Positions 43,478 through 52,421 of a stretch of 64,000 bases of DNA are shown here, piece after piece. The position numbers and the translations under genes were made by a program. Under the pieces are notes generated by a model. That model was not told the DNA's origin. It did no database searches and was given only the letters and a program-made list of their open reading frames with translations. The DNA is from Acetivibrio sp964564015 (GTDB taxonomy: Bacteria > Bacillota > Clostridia > Acetivibrionales > Acetivibrionaceae): contig CAZLZR010000002.1 of assembly GCA_964564015.1 (NCBI GenBank), positions 62,001-126,000 of the forward strand, given 5' to 3'. Within the stretch, counting starts at the first letter, position 1, and each line of letters starts with the position of its first letter.

Positions 43478-45319
43478 CTATCTTAAATATTCAATAATTT
43501 TTCTTGCCAGTGCCGGCGTTATCCCTTCGACGGCTGTTAAATCGTCAATTTGTGCCTGTTTAATATTTTTCACAGACCCAAAGTGCTTTATTAATGCTTT
43601 TTTTCTTTTTGGTCCGATTCCTTCTATCTCATCCAGCACAGAACCTTTATACCTCTTCTTAACAAGTTTTCTGTTATATTCTATTGCGAACCGGTGCGCT
43701 TCATCCTGTATCGATGTAATAAATCTAAGCAAATTCAGATCCTTTGACAGTTCATATTCCTTATCCTTAGATACAATTCCCCTTGTTCTATGGTTTGAAT
43801 CTTTAACCATGCCTGCGACCGGTACAGTGATATTCAGCTCTTCAAGAACATCTAAAACCGAATTTACATGTCCTAATCCTCCATCCGCCAGAATCAGATC
43901 TGGAAGCCTGCTGAATTTTGCCTGTGCAACCGATTCTTCCTTTTCCTTCCGTGCATGCATAAATCTTCTGTGTATTACCTCCTGCATGCTTGCATAGTCA
44001 TTCTGAGTATCTAGTGATTTCACTTTAAATCTGCGATATTCATTTTTTGCAGGAAATCCCCCCTCAAACACCACCATAGAAGCTACTATCTCAGTACTTC
44101 CAGTATTGGAAATATCATAAGCCTCTATTCTCTGAGGCAGATTTTCCAACTCCAGAAGCTCTTTGAGCTTTTCCATACCTTCCCTTGCAAGACTTTCCTT
44201 CGTCCTTATATTATCCTTGAACTGGTTCAGTGCAATAAGTGCGTTCTGCGAAACCATCTCAACCAGCTTGAGTTTTTCGCCCTTTCTTGGCACTTTGATG
44301 TGCACCCGGGACTCCTTTTTACTGCTGAGCCATCTTTCAATTATATCTATTTCATCTATGTCTTCCTGAAGGACTATTTCCCTTGGGACGTACGCCGTAC
44401 TGCTGTAAAACTGCTTAATAAAAGAAGTCATCAGCTCGCTGTCAGTCACATCCCCTGCTCCTTCGAATATAAAGTGTTCCCTTCCAATCAATTTTCCGCC
44501 TCTTATAAAAAACACCTGTACGCATGAATCTGTGGGATCTTTTGAAAACGCAATAACATCCTGATCTTCCATTGCTGTAGAAACAATCTTCTGTTTTTGT
44601 GCAATATGTTTTAAACTGGTGATTTTATCTCTTAGAGCCGCCGCCTTTTCAAATTCCATACTTTCAGACGCTTTGGCCATATCGTTCTCCAACCTTTTTA
44701 TTACCTCGTCCTGCTTCCCTCCCAAAAAACTGCATATATCATTCATCAAAGCCCTGTATTCCTGTTTGCTTACATCTCCCTGACAGGGGCCTAAGCATTG
44801 ATAAATATAATAATTAAGGCATGGACGTTGCTTTTTTGAGTCTTTTGTGAACACCTTATTGCAGGACTTAATCGGAAAAAGTTTTTTTAAGAGGTCAATG
44901 GTGTCCTTAACTGCAAACCCACTCGTATAAGGGCCAAAATACTTTGCACCATCCTTTTCCACTTTCCTTGTCGTTAATATCCTGGGGAATTCCTCATTCA
45001 TTGTCACTTTGATATAAGGATAACTTTTGTCATCCTTAAGCATAATATTAAACTTCGGCCTGTATTTTTTTATAAGATTGCACTCTAAAATCAAGGCCTC
45101 CAGCTCTGAATCGGTAACAATGTACTCAAACTTCTTGATTCTGGGAACCATTGCCTGTACCTTGGGAGTCTGGTTGGATAAAGACTGAAAATACTGCCTT
45201 ACTCTGTTTTTGAGTACAACAGCTTTTCCTATATATATGATTTCTTCATTTACATCCTTCATAATATAAACGCCCGGTTTATCGGGCAATTTCTTAAGTT
45301 CTTCCTGTATGTCAAACAT
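43478..45319 (-). CDS. uvrC: excinuclease ABC subunit C
   Basis: 613 residues from the ATG at 45319 (AGGATG upstream; start MFDIQEELKKLPDKPGVYIM). GIY-YIG nuclease domain at the N terminus (PGVYIMKDVNEEIIYIGKA), UvrB-contacting UVR motif near residue 205, RNase H-like nuclease domain (EAYDISNTGSTEIVASMVVF, LPDLILADGG) and C-terminal helix-hairpin-helix pair (IEGIGPKRKKALIKHFG, VEGITPALARKI). It makes both incisions in nucleotide excision repair. Confidence 0.97.
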   Translation of the reverse strand: MFDIQEELKKLPDKPGVYIMKDVNEEIIYIGKAVVLKNRVRQYFQSLSNQTPKVQAMVPRIKKFEYIVTDSELEALILECNLIKKYRPKFNIMLKDDKSYPYIKVTMNEEFPRILTTRKVEKDGAKYFGPYTSGFAVKDTIDLLKKLFPIKSCNKVFTKDSKKQRPCLNYYIYQCLGPCQGDVSKQEYRALMNDICSFLGGKQDEVIKRLENDMAKASESMEFEKAAALRDKITSLKHIAQKQKIVSTAMEDQDVIAFSKDPTDSCVQVFFIRGGKLIGREHFIFEGAGDVTDSELMTSFIKQFYSSTAYVPREIVLQEDIDEIDIIERWLSSKKESRVHIKVPRKGEKLKLVEMVSQNALIALNQFKDNIRTKESLAREGMEKLKELLELENLPQRIEAYDISNTGSTEIVASMVVFEGGFPAKNEYRRFKVKSLDTQNDYASMQEVIHRRFMHARKEKEESVAQAKFSRLPDLILADGGLGHVNSVLDVLEELNITVPVAGMVKDSNHRTRGIVSKDKEYELSKDLNLLRFITSIQDEAHRFAIEYNRKLVKKRYKGSVLDEIEGIGPKRKKALIKHFGSVKNIKQAQIDDLTAVEGITPALARKIIEYLR

Positions 45320-45324
45320 AGGTA

Positions 45325-47043
45325 TCACATCCTGCTTATCCAATCCGACAATATTTTTTTTACTTCGCCGATCCCCTTGCTTTGAATTGCTCTTTTAGTT
45401 ATTTGTGCAGCCTCATCATAACTTACTTTTCTAATCACATTATAAATATCAGCAAACGCTCCCGGAGTAATACTTAATTCCCTGATACCCAATCCCAGTA
45501 AAACGGCAACTGTCATAGGGTCTGACGCCATCTCTCCACAAATGATTACCGGCTTGTTATGAGCGTTTGCTCTGTCAACACATAATTTAACCATTTTAAT
45601 AAATTCAGGATCAAGATAATTTTCCTTTTCTATTACCGAGCACTTTCTATTAAGCCCACAAAACTGATGCAGGAGATCATTGGTTCCTAAATTTATATAG
45701 TCTGCTTCTTCAATAATATTGTCAATATCATTAACCGCAGGAATAGTCTCAACAAACGCTCCAATTTTAATTTTCATAATATTTCTGTTATCTTTAATTG
45801 AGGGCTCAGCTTCTATCCCTCTTATTATTTCCTTGACTTCCCTTATTTCCTCAACTGAATTTACCATCGGGAAAGTAATACGTATATTCCCATAAGCTAT
45901 TGCTCGTATTATGGAACGTATCTGCACTGCAAGCTCGTCCTTATGTTCAAGCGACCTTCTGATTCCTCTCGAAACTATTTTAGAAGATTCAGTATTGAGA
46001 TCAAGGGTACCTGGAACTTTATCCCCGCCTATATCGACAGTTCTCAAAACCACTAATCTGTTATTCATTGCTTTTGCCATTCTTGAATAAATTGAAAACT
46101 GCTTCTTTTCGTCAGGTACTTTGGCATAGTTGATAAACAACGCTTCAGTCCTCACAAGCCCAATGCCATCAAAATTTACACTCTTTGCTATATTAAATTC
46201 CTTGATACTGCTTATACTTGCATAAAGTGAAATTTTTTGCCCATCAGCCGTAATTGCAGGTTCAATAGTTCCTAAATCTTTTACTATATCCTGACCCTTC
46301 AATTTCTCATTATAAAATAGTAAATCCGAACCTTCCGGGTCAATTATCAGAATACCCTTGTCACAGTCAATAATAGCCTGCTTGCCTCTATATTCAATAA
46401 GTTCTTTGAAATCTATATTATTGAGCATTGGAATTCCAACACTCTTTAGAATAATTGAAGCATGTGAAAAATATCCGGCGCCCTCCTGAGCAACAACTCC
46501 TTTAACTTCCTTTTTACTGAGTATACCGGCAATAATGGGATTCAACTCTTTGACAACAACTATGTGAGATGAATCTATGTCATCAAAATTTATTTCATTA
46601 TCACCATGTATATTTCTAATAAGTCTTTTTCTTACGTCATTCAAATCAAAAATACGATGTTTGACATACTCATTGCCACTTTCCACTATGCAGTCTATAT
46701 AACTCTGGATACATGAATAAATTGCCCTGTCTGCGTAATATCTTTTCTGTCTTATAGTATTTTTTATTTCTTCAAAGAAATAACTGTCATCGAGAATTTC
46801 CTTGTAAAATTCAAAAATTCTGTTCTCTTCGTTACTAAGTATTCCTTTAAATCCATCCTTCAAATCATGGATTTCAATAAATGTCTTACAAATAGCGACT
46901 TCAAGGTCAGTAATCTGGCTTTCAATCTGAGACTCATCAATCAATCCGCGATTTACATCATAGTTTATATCTCTGACATATGTTAAATTTCCAATACCTA
47001 AGCCGCCAGACACTGGTGTCCCCTCGAATTCTATCTTTTTCAT
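45325..47043 (-). CDS. ptsI: PTS enzyme I (PEP-protein phosphotransferase)
   Basis: 572 residues if started at ATG 47043 (MKKIEFEGTPVSGGLGIG), which matches the family length of about 570. An ATG at 47142 would add 33 residues unlike enzyme I; neither has a strong ribosome site. Active-site His in GYFSHASIILKSVGIP, PEP-binding LRTVDIGGDK, GLVRTEALF, and catalytic CGEMASD near the C terminus. It lies downstream of an HPr-like gene whose product lacks His15, so its phosphate acceptor is unclear. It ends within a few bases of uvrC. Confidence 0.9.
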   Translation of the reverse strand: MKKIEFEGTPVSGGLGIGNLTYVRDINYDVNRGLIDESQIESQITDLEVAICKTFIEIHDLKDGFKGILSNEENRIFEFYKEILDDSYFFEEIKNTIRQKRYYADRAIYSCIQSYIDCIVESGNEYVKHRIFDLNDVRKRLIRNIHGDNEINFDDIDSSHIVVVKELNPIIAGILSKKEVKGVVAQEGAGYFSHASIILKSVGIPMLNNIDFKELIEYRGKQAIIDCDKGILIIDPEGSDLLFYNEKLKGQDIVKDLGTIEPAITADGQKISLYASISSIKEFNIAKSVNFDGIGLVRTEALFINYAKVPDEKKQFSIYSRMAKAMNNRLVVLRTVDIGGDKVPGTLDLNTESSKIVSRGIRRSLEHKDELAVQIRSIIRAIAYGNIRITFPMVNSVEEIREVKEIIRGIEAEPSIKDNRNIMKIKIGAFVETIPAVNDIDNIIEEADYINLGTNDLLHQFCGLNRKCSVIEKENYLDPEFIKMVKLCVDRANAHNKPVIICGEMASDPMTVAVLLGLGIRELSITPGAFADIYNVIRKVSYDEAAQITKRAIQSKGIGEVKKILSDWISRM

Positions 47044-47166
47044 ATATTTATACAATGGATATCCAGGAATAAATGAAATGCTACTTCCTCTTTTTTCAGC
47101 ATAGAACCTATTTGATCCTAATTTGCGATTAGCGGAAGCCATTTCATTATTTTTCCACAGCGTCCC

Positions 47167-47430
47167 TTATTCCCCCAAATCAGTTATTAAATAACTCTCC
47201 AGTTCATTAATTGCCTGTACTTCATCTTCACCTTCGGCAATTATTGTTATCTTGTTACCGCTTCCCACACCTAATGAAAGAAGCCCTAACAAGCTTTTGG
47301 CATTAGCTTTGCGTTCATCCTTTTCAACCCAGATGTTTGCTTTATAATTGGATGCTTTTTGTATAAACAATGCAGCAGGCTTAGATTCAAGACCAGGTAC
47401 ATTGCTAACTACTATTTCCTTTTTTACCAT
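47167..47430 (-). CDS. HPr-like protein without the active histidine (Crh-like)
   Basis: 87 residues with the HPr fold pattern. Position 15, phosphorylated His in HPr (GLHARPA), is Glu here (GLESKPAALF), while the regulatory Ser46 is kept (NAKSLLGLLSLG). This is the hallmark of Crh-type proteins, which cannot carry sugar-PTS phosphate but, when Ser46 is phosphorylated by HPr kinase, act as CcpA corepressors. GGAGG precedes the ATG. Located just upstream of enzyme I. Confidence 0.9.
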   Translation of the reverse strand: MVKKEIVVSNVPGLESKPAALFIQKASNYKANIWVEKDERKANAKSLLGLLSLGVGSGNKITIIAEGEDEVQAINELESYLITDLGE

Positions 47431-47535
47431 ATTGTAATATGCCTCCTAAAATTAAATTCCTTAATCAGAATTATATCAGATAATATCCTGTAAGCAACTT
47501 AAATTTTATATTTTAGGGGACTTTTAAAGTAATTT

Positions 47536-47636
47536 AGGTACTGTTAAAAAATAAGTTACTGCTTGAAGTAATGAAAAATTTTGATTTTATGATCTTTTCA
47601 TAATGTAAACCAGTAAGTTATTTTTTCATTATCCCT
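47536..47636 (-). mobile_element. diverged P2 element, copy D
   Basis: 101 bp from AGGTACTGTTAAAAAATAAG to TTTTTTCATTATCCCT, same layout and ends as the 102-bp family (orientation as copy C) but many changes inside. It supplies the last codons and the stop (GGATAA) of the VanW gene. Confidence 0.6.
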
Positions 47637-48474
47637 TAGTATCTTTAACTTCAAACAGTTTTACTGTAACTTTTCCATCAGAAACTGATGCCTTAATTAC
47701 TACCGGGTTACTCCGGTTGTTTACAAATTTTAAATCTGCTCCACCATATACTACAGTTGCATCTCTACCCTTTTTAACATAGCCGATACTTTTTGAGTGC
47801 CCATGGCGTTCAGTAATTTCCAACCCTGAATCCAGTGCTGCATTATAAAGAGTTGTAGCAATCTGGCATATTCCGCCACCAACACCATACCCCTTTTTAG
47901 ATCCTTCTTCGGTTCTTACAATTATCGGTGCCTTCTCATAACCTTTCTCCCGGGTTCTCTTTCCTAGTGTGTCATTAAAAGAGAACTCCTCTTTGGGCAT
48001 TAACTTTACATTGTCTATATAGTTACCTGCAACTTCAAGATTGTTCACTCTGGAATTCTGGTCATCCAATATTTCAGTACTAAAACTCCCTATCTGTACA
48101 ATTTTGCTTTTTATGATTTCAGACGTTATATTGGGTTTTATTTCCTCAATAATCGGGCTTACTCTTTTATCCTGACCGGAGCTAAATATTGTGTTCAAAG
48201 TCTTATCAATATTTAACTTTTTGCCGTTACTTTCGGGTATCACTTTCCATTTTTCTTCGTCAAACAGCGCATTCTTTGGCTGAACCTCAATAGTTTTTGA
48301 GTAGTTCTCCAGCAGGTCAACAACCTGTGACTTGGTCATTCCCGCCAAATTTTTGTCTCCAAAGTATACATTGTTATTTATCTTTTCCTCAGTATCTCCC
48401 AAGCTGCAGGATGTTAAAAAAATAATAATGAGGCAAGCAGCCAGTGATTTTAGTATTTTTGATTTTTTAACCAT
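47629..48474 (-). CDS. VanW-domain lipoprotein
   Basis: 281 residues from the ATG at 48474 (GGAGGT 7-8 bases before it). Signal peptide with lipobox LTSC (IIIFLTSCSLGD), a peptidoglycan-binding-like segment (about 30-130), then a VanW domain: MPKEEFSFNDTLGKRTREKGYEKAPII, GYGVGGGICQIATTLYNAAL, ITERHGHSKSIGYV. VanW proteins are linked to cell-wall and vancomycin-related functions but the reaction is unknown. The last residues KDTKG and the stop are encoded by a P2 repeat. Confidence 0.88.
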   Translation of the reverse strand: MVKKSKILKSLAACLIIIFLTSCSLGDTEEKINNNVYFGDKNLAGMTKSQVVDLLENYSKTIEVQPKNALFDEEKWKVIPESNGKKLNIDKTLNTIFSSGQDKRVSPIIEEIKPNITSEIIKSKIVQIGSFSTEILDDQNSRVNNLEVAGNYIDNVKLMPKEEFSFNDTLGKRTREKGYEKAPIIVRTEEGSKKGYGVGGGICQIATTLYNAALDSGLEITERHGHSKSIGYVKKGRDATVVYGGADLKFVNNRSNPVVIKASVSDGKVTVKLFEVKDTKG

Positions 48475-48658
48475 TACATCTACCTCCCCAAGGCTTTTTA
48501 ACATTGCTAATTTTTATCCAATCAGATTACTAAAAATGCATTTTATCTGCACAAAGCCTCCTAAGCTCGAGAACCTGAACTTGTTTAACATCACAAGTGA
48601 CTGCATATTTCCCGGCTGTTACTTTATAGCAATAAACTCTTCAATATTAAAGAAGGAA

Positions 48659-48701
48659 CTATATCTTCTAAAATCTTTTATCAGGCTTTTAGAAGATATA
48701 G
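48659..48701 (-). terminator. hairpin after the 48725-49102 gene
   Basis: CTATATCTTCTAAAA/TTTTAGAAGATATAG, a perfect 15-bp stem with a 13-base loop, 23 bp after the stop codon. On the minus strand TTCCTTCTTT follows. AGAAGATATAGTTCCTT recurs at about 62438. Confidence 0.6.
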
Positions 48702-48724
48702 TAAAGCATACCGTCCAGACCATA

Positions 48725-49102
48725 TTAGTAGCCAATCATACGTTCCGCCAGAAAAACAAATATAATTCCAAGTATCATGTTAATAAGTCCGAGAACTACA
48801 TTTGCTATTATCAAAGTATTACCGCTTCCACTTTTTTGCTTATTTAATAATAGACCGAAGGTTATCCCTGCTATAGCGAATAATGGAGAAATAAAAATCG
48901 TCAATGCCGCACTTATCCACCCTAGTATTACATATAATTTTGCATTCTCCGGTACTGCAATAGTTTCATTATGGCTTTCATATTCTTCCTTATTTGCAGT
49001 TAATAAGTTCTGCTCCTGCTTATTATCTTTAAATGCATCGTGCGATTTATCTTCAGTTTCTTCATTAACTTCATTATTTTTTCCATAAAAATCCTCGTCC
49101 AT
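48725..49102 (-). CDS. small two-TM membrane protein (DUF4190-like)
   Basis: 125 residues. The first 60 are hydrophilic and acidic, followed by two membrane helices (YVILGWISAALTIFISPLFAIAGITFGLLL and ANVVLGLINMILGIIFVFLA) separated by a short basic Gly loop, the DUF4190 layout. GGAGGTG precedes the ATG. Role unknown. Confidence 0.7.
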   Translation of the reverse strand: MDEDFYGKNNEVNEETEDKSHDAFKDNKQEQNLLTANKEEYESHNETIAVPENAKLYVILGWISAALTIFISPLFAIAGITFGLLLNKQKSGSGNTLIIANVVLGLINMILGIIFVFLAERMIGY

Positions 49103-49230
49103 AGATTCACCTCCGTGTGATTATTATTAGTGATAAAAAAACATATATTCAAGTATTATTTTCATAAAACTCTAAAAACCTTATTAATTAATCATAGTAT
49201 ACAATTTGAATAATTCTTTCAAAAAAAATA

Positions 49231-49274
49231 AAAAGCGCAAACTATCATTTGAAATTCTTAGATAGCTGCGCTTT
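49231..49274 (-). terminator. terminator of the sigma/anti-sigma operon
   Basis: AAAGCGCA/TGCGCTTT plus inner CTATC/GATAG, then TTTTTATTTTTTTT on the minus strand, 23 bp after the anti-sigma stop. Clear intrinsic terminator. Confidence 0.85.
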
Positions 49275-49297
49275 AATATATTTTTGTCATTATATGC

Positions 49298-49867
49298 CTA
49301 CTCGTTCTGCAATATATCCGTTCTTTTATTATTCTGTATCTCACTGCCGTATATTTTAGACACTGTGGCAATTACCAGTAATCCGATTAAAGTATAATAA
49401 ATGTCTGCAAAAGCTGAACTAAAATAGTATGCAATACGTATTAACATTTCTACTGCATAGTCAATTTTGCTCAAAGCAGCATATACAGTATAAGTAATAC
49501 TCTCAGGAATTCCGAAATACTGCAAAATTTCCAAAACGTAATCTCTAAAAAACACGGAACAGGCAATTATACCACATGTCAAAAGCATACTTGAAAGAAA
49601 ACACAGAATAACAAGCCTTTTTTCCTTTTTTATTTTAATTTGGTTATCCATCAAATTAATTTTGCTCATTACTTTTATTTCAAAATCTTCAGGTGGTTCA
49701 ATACCCTTGTCTTCTTCGAGTGATTTCACAATACTGTTATAAGTCTGAAACTCCGTGCAACATGTGCTACACTTGTTAATATGGTGGATCAGTTCCGCAT
49801 GCTCCTTGTCGCTCAGATCCCCATCCAAGTACTTCATCATATAGTCATTTGATTGGTCACAGTTCAT
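49298..49867 (-). CDS. zinc-finger anti-sigma factor
   Basis: 189 residues. N-terminal ZAS motif (MNCDQSNDYMMKYLDGDLSDKEHAELIHHINKCSTCC; H-x3-C-x2-C), which normally clamps the partner sigma factor, then two membrane helices (about 85-105 and 155-175). The start overlaps the sigma gene by 4 bases. Probably released by regulated proteolysis, as in RsiW; signal unknown. Confidence 0.88.
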   Translation of the reverse strand: MNCDQSNDYMMKYLDGDLSDKEHAELIHHINKCSTCCTEFQTYNSIVKSLEEDKGIEPPEDFEIKVMSKINLMDNQIKIKKEKRLVILCFLSSMLLTCGIIACSVFFRDYVLEILQYFGIPESITYTVYAALSKIDYAVEMLIRIAYYFSSAFADIYYTLIGLLVIATVSKIYGSEIQNNKRTDILQNE

Positions 49868-50406
49868 AGAATTCCCTCCTTCCTTTGGCTTTCCAGTTTT
49901 TCCTTAAGCATCTGCCTCGCTCTGAACAACCTGTTTTTTACAATAGTCATTGGCTCATTAAGAACCTGCATTATCTCATCATACGAAAGGCCATTTTTAT
50001 GGTATAAAATTAGCGGTACTCGGTACTTTTCAGGTAATTTCGATAGTTCATAGTTAATTCTCTCACTTTGTTCCCGTTTTAAGTAGCTTGATTCGGGAGT
50101 ATCTATATCACTGGAAACACCAAATGCTTCATCAATAGGCATTGTGTCAACTTTTTTCTTCCTTATTATGTCCAGACAGTAGTTGGTAGCAATCTTAACA
50201 GACCAGGTAGAGAACTTGTATTGCGGATCATACTTATCCAATGCCCTGTATATCCGGATAAATACCTCTTGAGCTATATCACTCACTTCATCCTTATTAT
50301 TTATCATATTATATATCAACCTTTTGTATCTGGTAACCAACTCCGAAAATGAATCCTTATCACCCTCTAGACATCTTTTTACTATAACAATATCCGGTGT
50401 TTCCAA
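49864..50406 (-). CDS. ECF RNA polymerase sigma factor (SigW-like)
   Basis: 180 residues from TTG 50406 (GGGAGGTG upstream). Region 2 (FSELVTRYKRLIYNMI, DIAQEVFIRIYRALDKYDP, KFSTWSVKIATNYCLDIIRKKK) and region 4 (LSKLPEKYRVPLILYHKNGLSYDEIMQVLNEPMTIVKNRLFRARQMLKEKL), with a short linker: the group-4 layout. Co-transcribed with its anti-sigma. Target promoters not identifiable here. Confidence 0.93.
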   Translation of the reverse strand: METPDIVIVKRCLEGDKDSFSELVTRYKRLIYNMINNKDEVSDIAQEVFIRIYRALDKYDPQYKFSTWSVKIATNYCLDIIRKKKVDTMPIDEAFGVSSDIDTPESSYLKREQSERINYELSKLPEKYRVPLILYHKNGLSYDEIMQVLNEPMTIVKNRLFRARQMLKEKLESQRKEGIL

Positions 50407-50594
50407 TAATATTTCACCTCCCCCGTTTTAAAAAAATTATAAAATGTTATAATAAATATATTATTAAAATACTATCATAATCTTATTTACGTATCTTAAA
50501 TTATTTTGTCTGGTTTAATTATAAATTATATATATGTAACTTAATAGTGTCAGTCATATATACATACAAATTTAAATTCAGGGTGGGAGTTTAT

Positions 50595-50939
50595 ATGATA
50601 GTTAAAAATGTTACGAAGGACAGCATTTTGGCTGATGATTTAAGTGTTGCAGAAAATTTTTTTAAACGCTTTATGGGATTAATGTTTAAAAAAAATCTAC
50701 CTGCCGGGAAAGGGCTTCATATTGTACCCTGTAACTCCATTCACATGTGTTTTATGAATTTCCCGCTGGATATAATTTTTTTGAGTAAGGACTTGGAAAT
50801 CTTAAGTACAGTTGAAGGAATTAAGCCCTGGAGAATTTCAAGGATAATTTCAGGGTCTCATTCTGTATTGGAACTTCCAGCAGGAACCATTGCTAGAACC
50901 TCCACGGTTGTGGGTGACAAGCTGAGCATTGAAGAATAA
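50595..50939 (+). CDS. DUF192 protein
   Basis: 114 residues from the ATG at 50595 (GGGAG 7 bases upstream; a longer frame from 50547 has none). DUF192 features: AENFFKRFMGLMFKK, GLHIVPCNSIHMCFMNFPLDIIFLSKDLEIL, and VLELPAGTIART. Small beta-barrel family of unknown role; no signal peptide here. Divergent from the sigma gene. Confidence 0.85.
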   Translation: MIVKNVTKDSILADDLSVAENFFKRFMGLMFKKNLPAGKGLHIVPCNSIHMCFMNFPLDIIFLSKDLEILSTVEGIKPWRISRIISGSHSVLELPAGTIARTSTVVGDKLSIEE

Positions 50940-50976
50940 ACAATTAAGTGGGTTATTGTGTTAAAAATCTATAACT

Positions 50977-52035
50977 TTATTGTGTTAAAAATTTATAAAT
51001 TGTTGTATGCTTATACTCTTTACCTGCGTTAAATACAGGTGATGGAAAATGCTTGTGTTTTAAAGAGTTGGGGAAATATTGTGTTTCCAGGCATAATCCT
51101 CCCCATTTTCTGTAGCGAATCTTATCTTTTGCTTCCTTATCACCGCATAGATTATTGCCTGAGTAAAACTGGATTCCTGGTTTTGTTGTATAAACTTTCA
51201 TAAATCTGCCGCTTTCAGGGTCATATAATTCAGCAGCTTTCTCAGGAGTTGAACCGGAGACTTTCAGCACCCAATTATGGTCATATCCGTTTCCTAACTT
51301 AATCTGGATATCATCACTTAACAACCCTATTCCAATAGGTTTCATTGAGGTAAAGTCCATTTGGGTACCCTTAACTTCCAGAATTTCTCCTGTCGGTAAA
51401 CACTCTTCGTTTACAGGTGTAAATTTATCAGAATAAAGCTTTAATTGGTGATTTGTAATTTCACCGGAACCATGACCGGAAAGATTAAAATATGCGTGGT
51501 TTGTAAGGTTTATAACAGTATCCTTATCTGAAACGGCGAAGTAATCAATCCTTAAAGAGTTGTCCTCCCCAAGTGAATAAGTAACTGTAGTTTTTAAATT
51601 GCCAGGATAGTTTTCTTCACCATCCTTACTTAAATATGTTAACTTTAAGCACTCTCTATTATCTATAATAACCGTTTCAGCCTCCCAAATCACCTTGTGG
51701 AAGCCTTTATTCCCACCATGTAAATGATTTCTTCCTTCATTATTGTTTAATATATACTCTGAGTCCATAATTTCAAATCTTGAATTTTCTATTCTATTTG
51801 CGTGTCTTCCTATAATTGCACCAAAATAAAGGCTATTTTCACAATAATCTTCAAGTCTATCGTACCCGAGGACCACATCATCAAATTTGCCATTTCTATC
51901 AGGTACCAACATGGAAGTAATTATCCCACCAAAGTTTGTAATTTTAACTGTCATTCCATTTTCATTCGATAGAACGAAGATATGGATATCCTTGTTGTCA
52001 CAGCCATCTATAAACTTTTCCCTTAAAATAGCCAT
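50977..52035 (-). CDS. galM: aldose 1-epimerase (mutarotase)
   Basis: 352 residues. Active-site segments: GRHANRIENSRFEI, NHLHGGNKGFHKVIWEAE with His, LTNHAYFNLSGHG with the catalytic His, and GLCLETQYFPNS with the catalytic Glu near the C terminus. It interconverts alpha and beta anomers of aldoses; beside xylA and xylB it probably supplies alpha-xylose to the isomerase. AGGAGG precedes the ATG. Last gene of the xylose region. Confidence 0.93.
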   Translation of the reverse strand: MAILREKFIDGCDNKDIHIFVLSNENGMTVKITNFGGIITSMLVPDRNGKFDDVVLGYDRLEDYCENSLYFGAIIGRHANRIENSRFEIMDSEYILNNNEGRNHLHGGNKGFHKVIWEAETVIIDNRECLKLTYLSKDGEENYPGNLKTTVTYSLGEDNSLRIDYFAVSDKDTVINLTNHAYFNLSGHGSGEITNHQLKLYSDKFTPVNEECLPTGEILEVKGTQMDFTSMKPIGIGLLSDDIQIKLGNGYDHNWVLKVSGSTPEKAAELYDPESGRFMKVYTTKPGIQFYSGNNLCGDKEAKDKIRYRKWGGLCLETQYFPNSLKHKHFPSPVFNAGKEYKHTTIYKFLTQ

Positions 52036-52233
52036 AAAAATGTACTCCCTCCTTCAAAATCATAATCCTTTAGCAGTAGAATAGCTTCCATATTGAACAA
52101 GCTAGCCTAGAGCCCATAAATACCCCTTGGAGGTCGGGAAAAAACCGCTTATAATAGAAGGCTTCTCCCTTTCCTCGTTGGTTTAACAGGCTCTATGGCT
52201 CGCTTTCCAATGTTTCTTCAATATTTTCTTCAC
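52036..52233. other. galM upstream region, left of the hairpin-chain repeat
   Basis: About 200 bp. Contains TAGAGCC/GGCTCTA arms about 80 bp apart and ACCGCTTATAAT near 52144, a possible -10. May be an extra module of the adjoining repeat. Confidence 0.35.
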
Positions 52234-52410
52234 CAAGAAAATTCACTTCGCTCATGAATTTTCTTGTTCGCTAGGGAACCCTATGGTTCCCTTCGACGGA
52301 TGCTTCGCATCCTGAGCACCCTCCTTAAACCGGGAAAGGGGAATCCCCTTTCCAAACCCCAGTATAGGAATTTACAAAAATAGGATTTTTATAAATTCCT
52401 ATACTCCAAG
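52234..52410 (+). repeat. hairpin-chain repeat, family P1 copy 1
   Basis: 177 bp of five successive stems: AAGAAAATTCA (11 bp, 52235-52265), AGGGAACC (8 bp, 52273-52292), GGATGC (6 bp, 52298-52312), GGAAAGGGG (9 bp, 52333-52353) and AGTATAGGAATTTA plus AAAAAT (14 and 6 bp around triloop AGG, 52361-52405). A longer copy is at 58039-58303 in the same orientation. It ends 11 bp before the xylA stop. Confidence 0.85.
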
Positions 52411-52421
52411 TCAATATAAGA

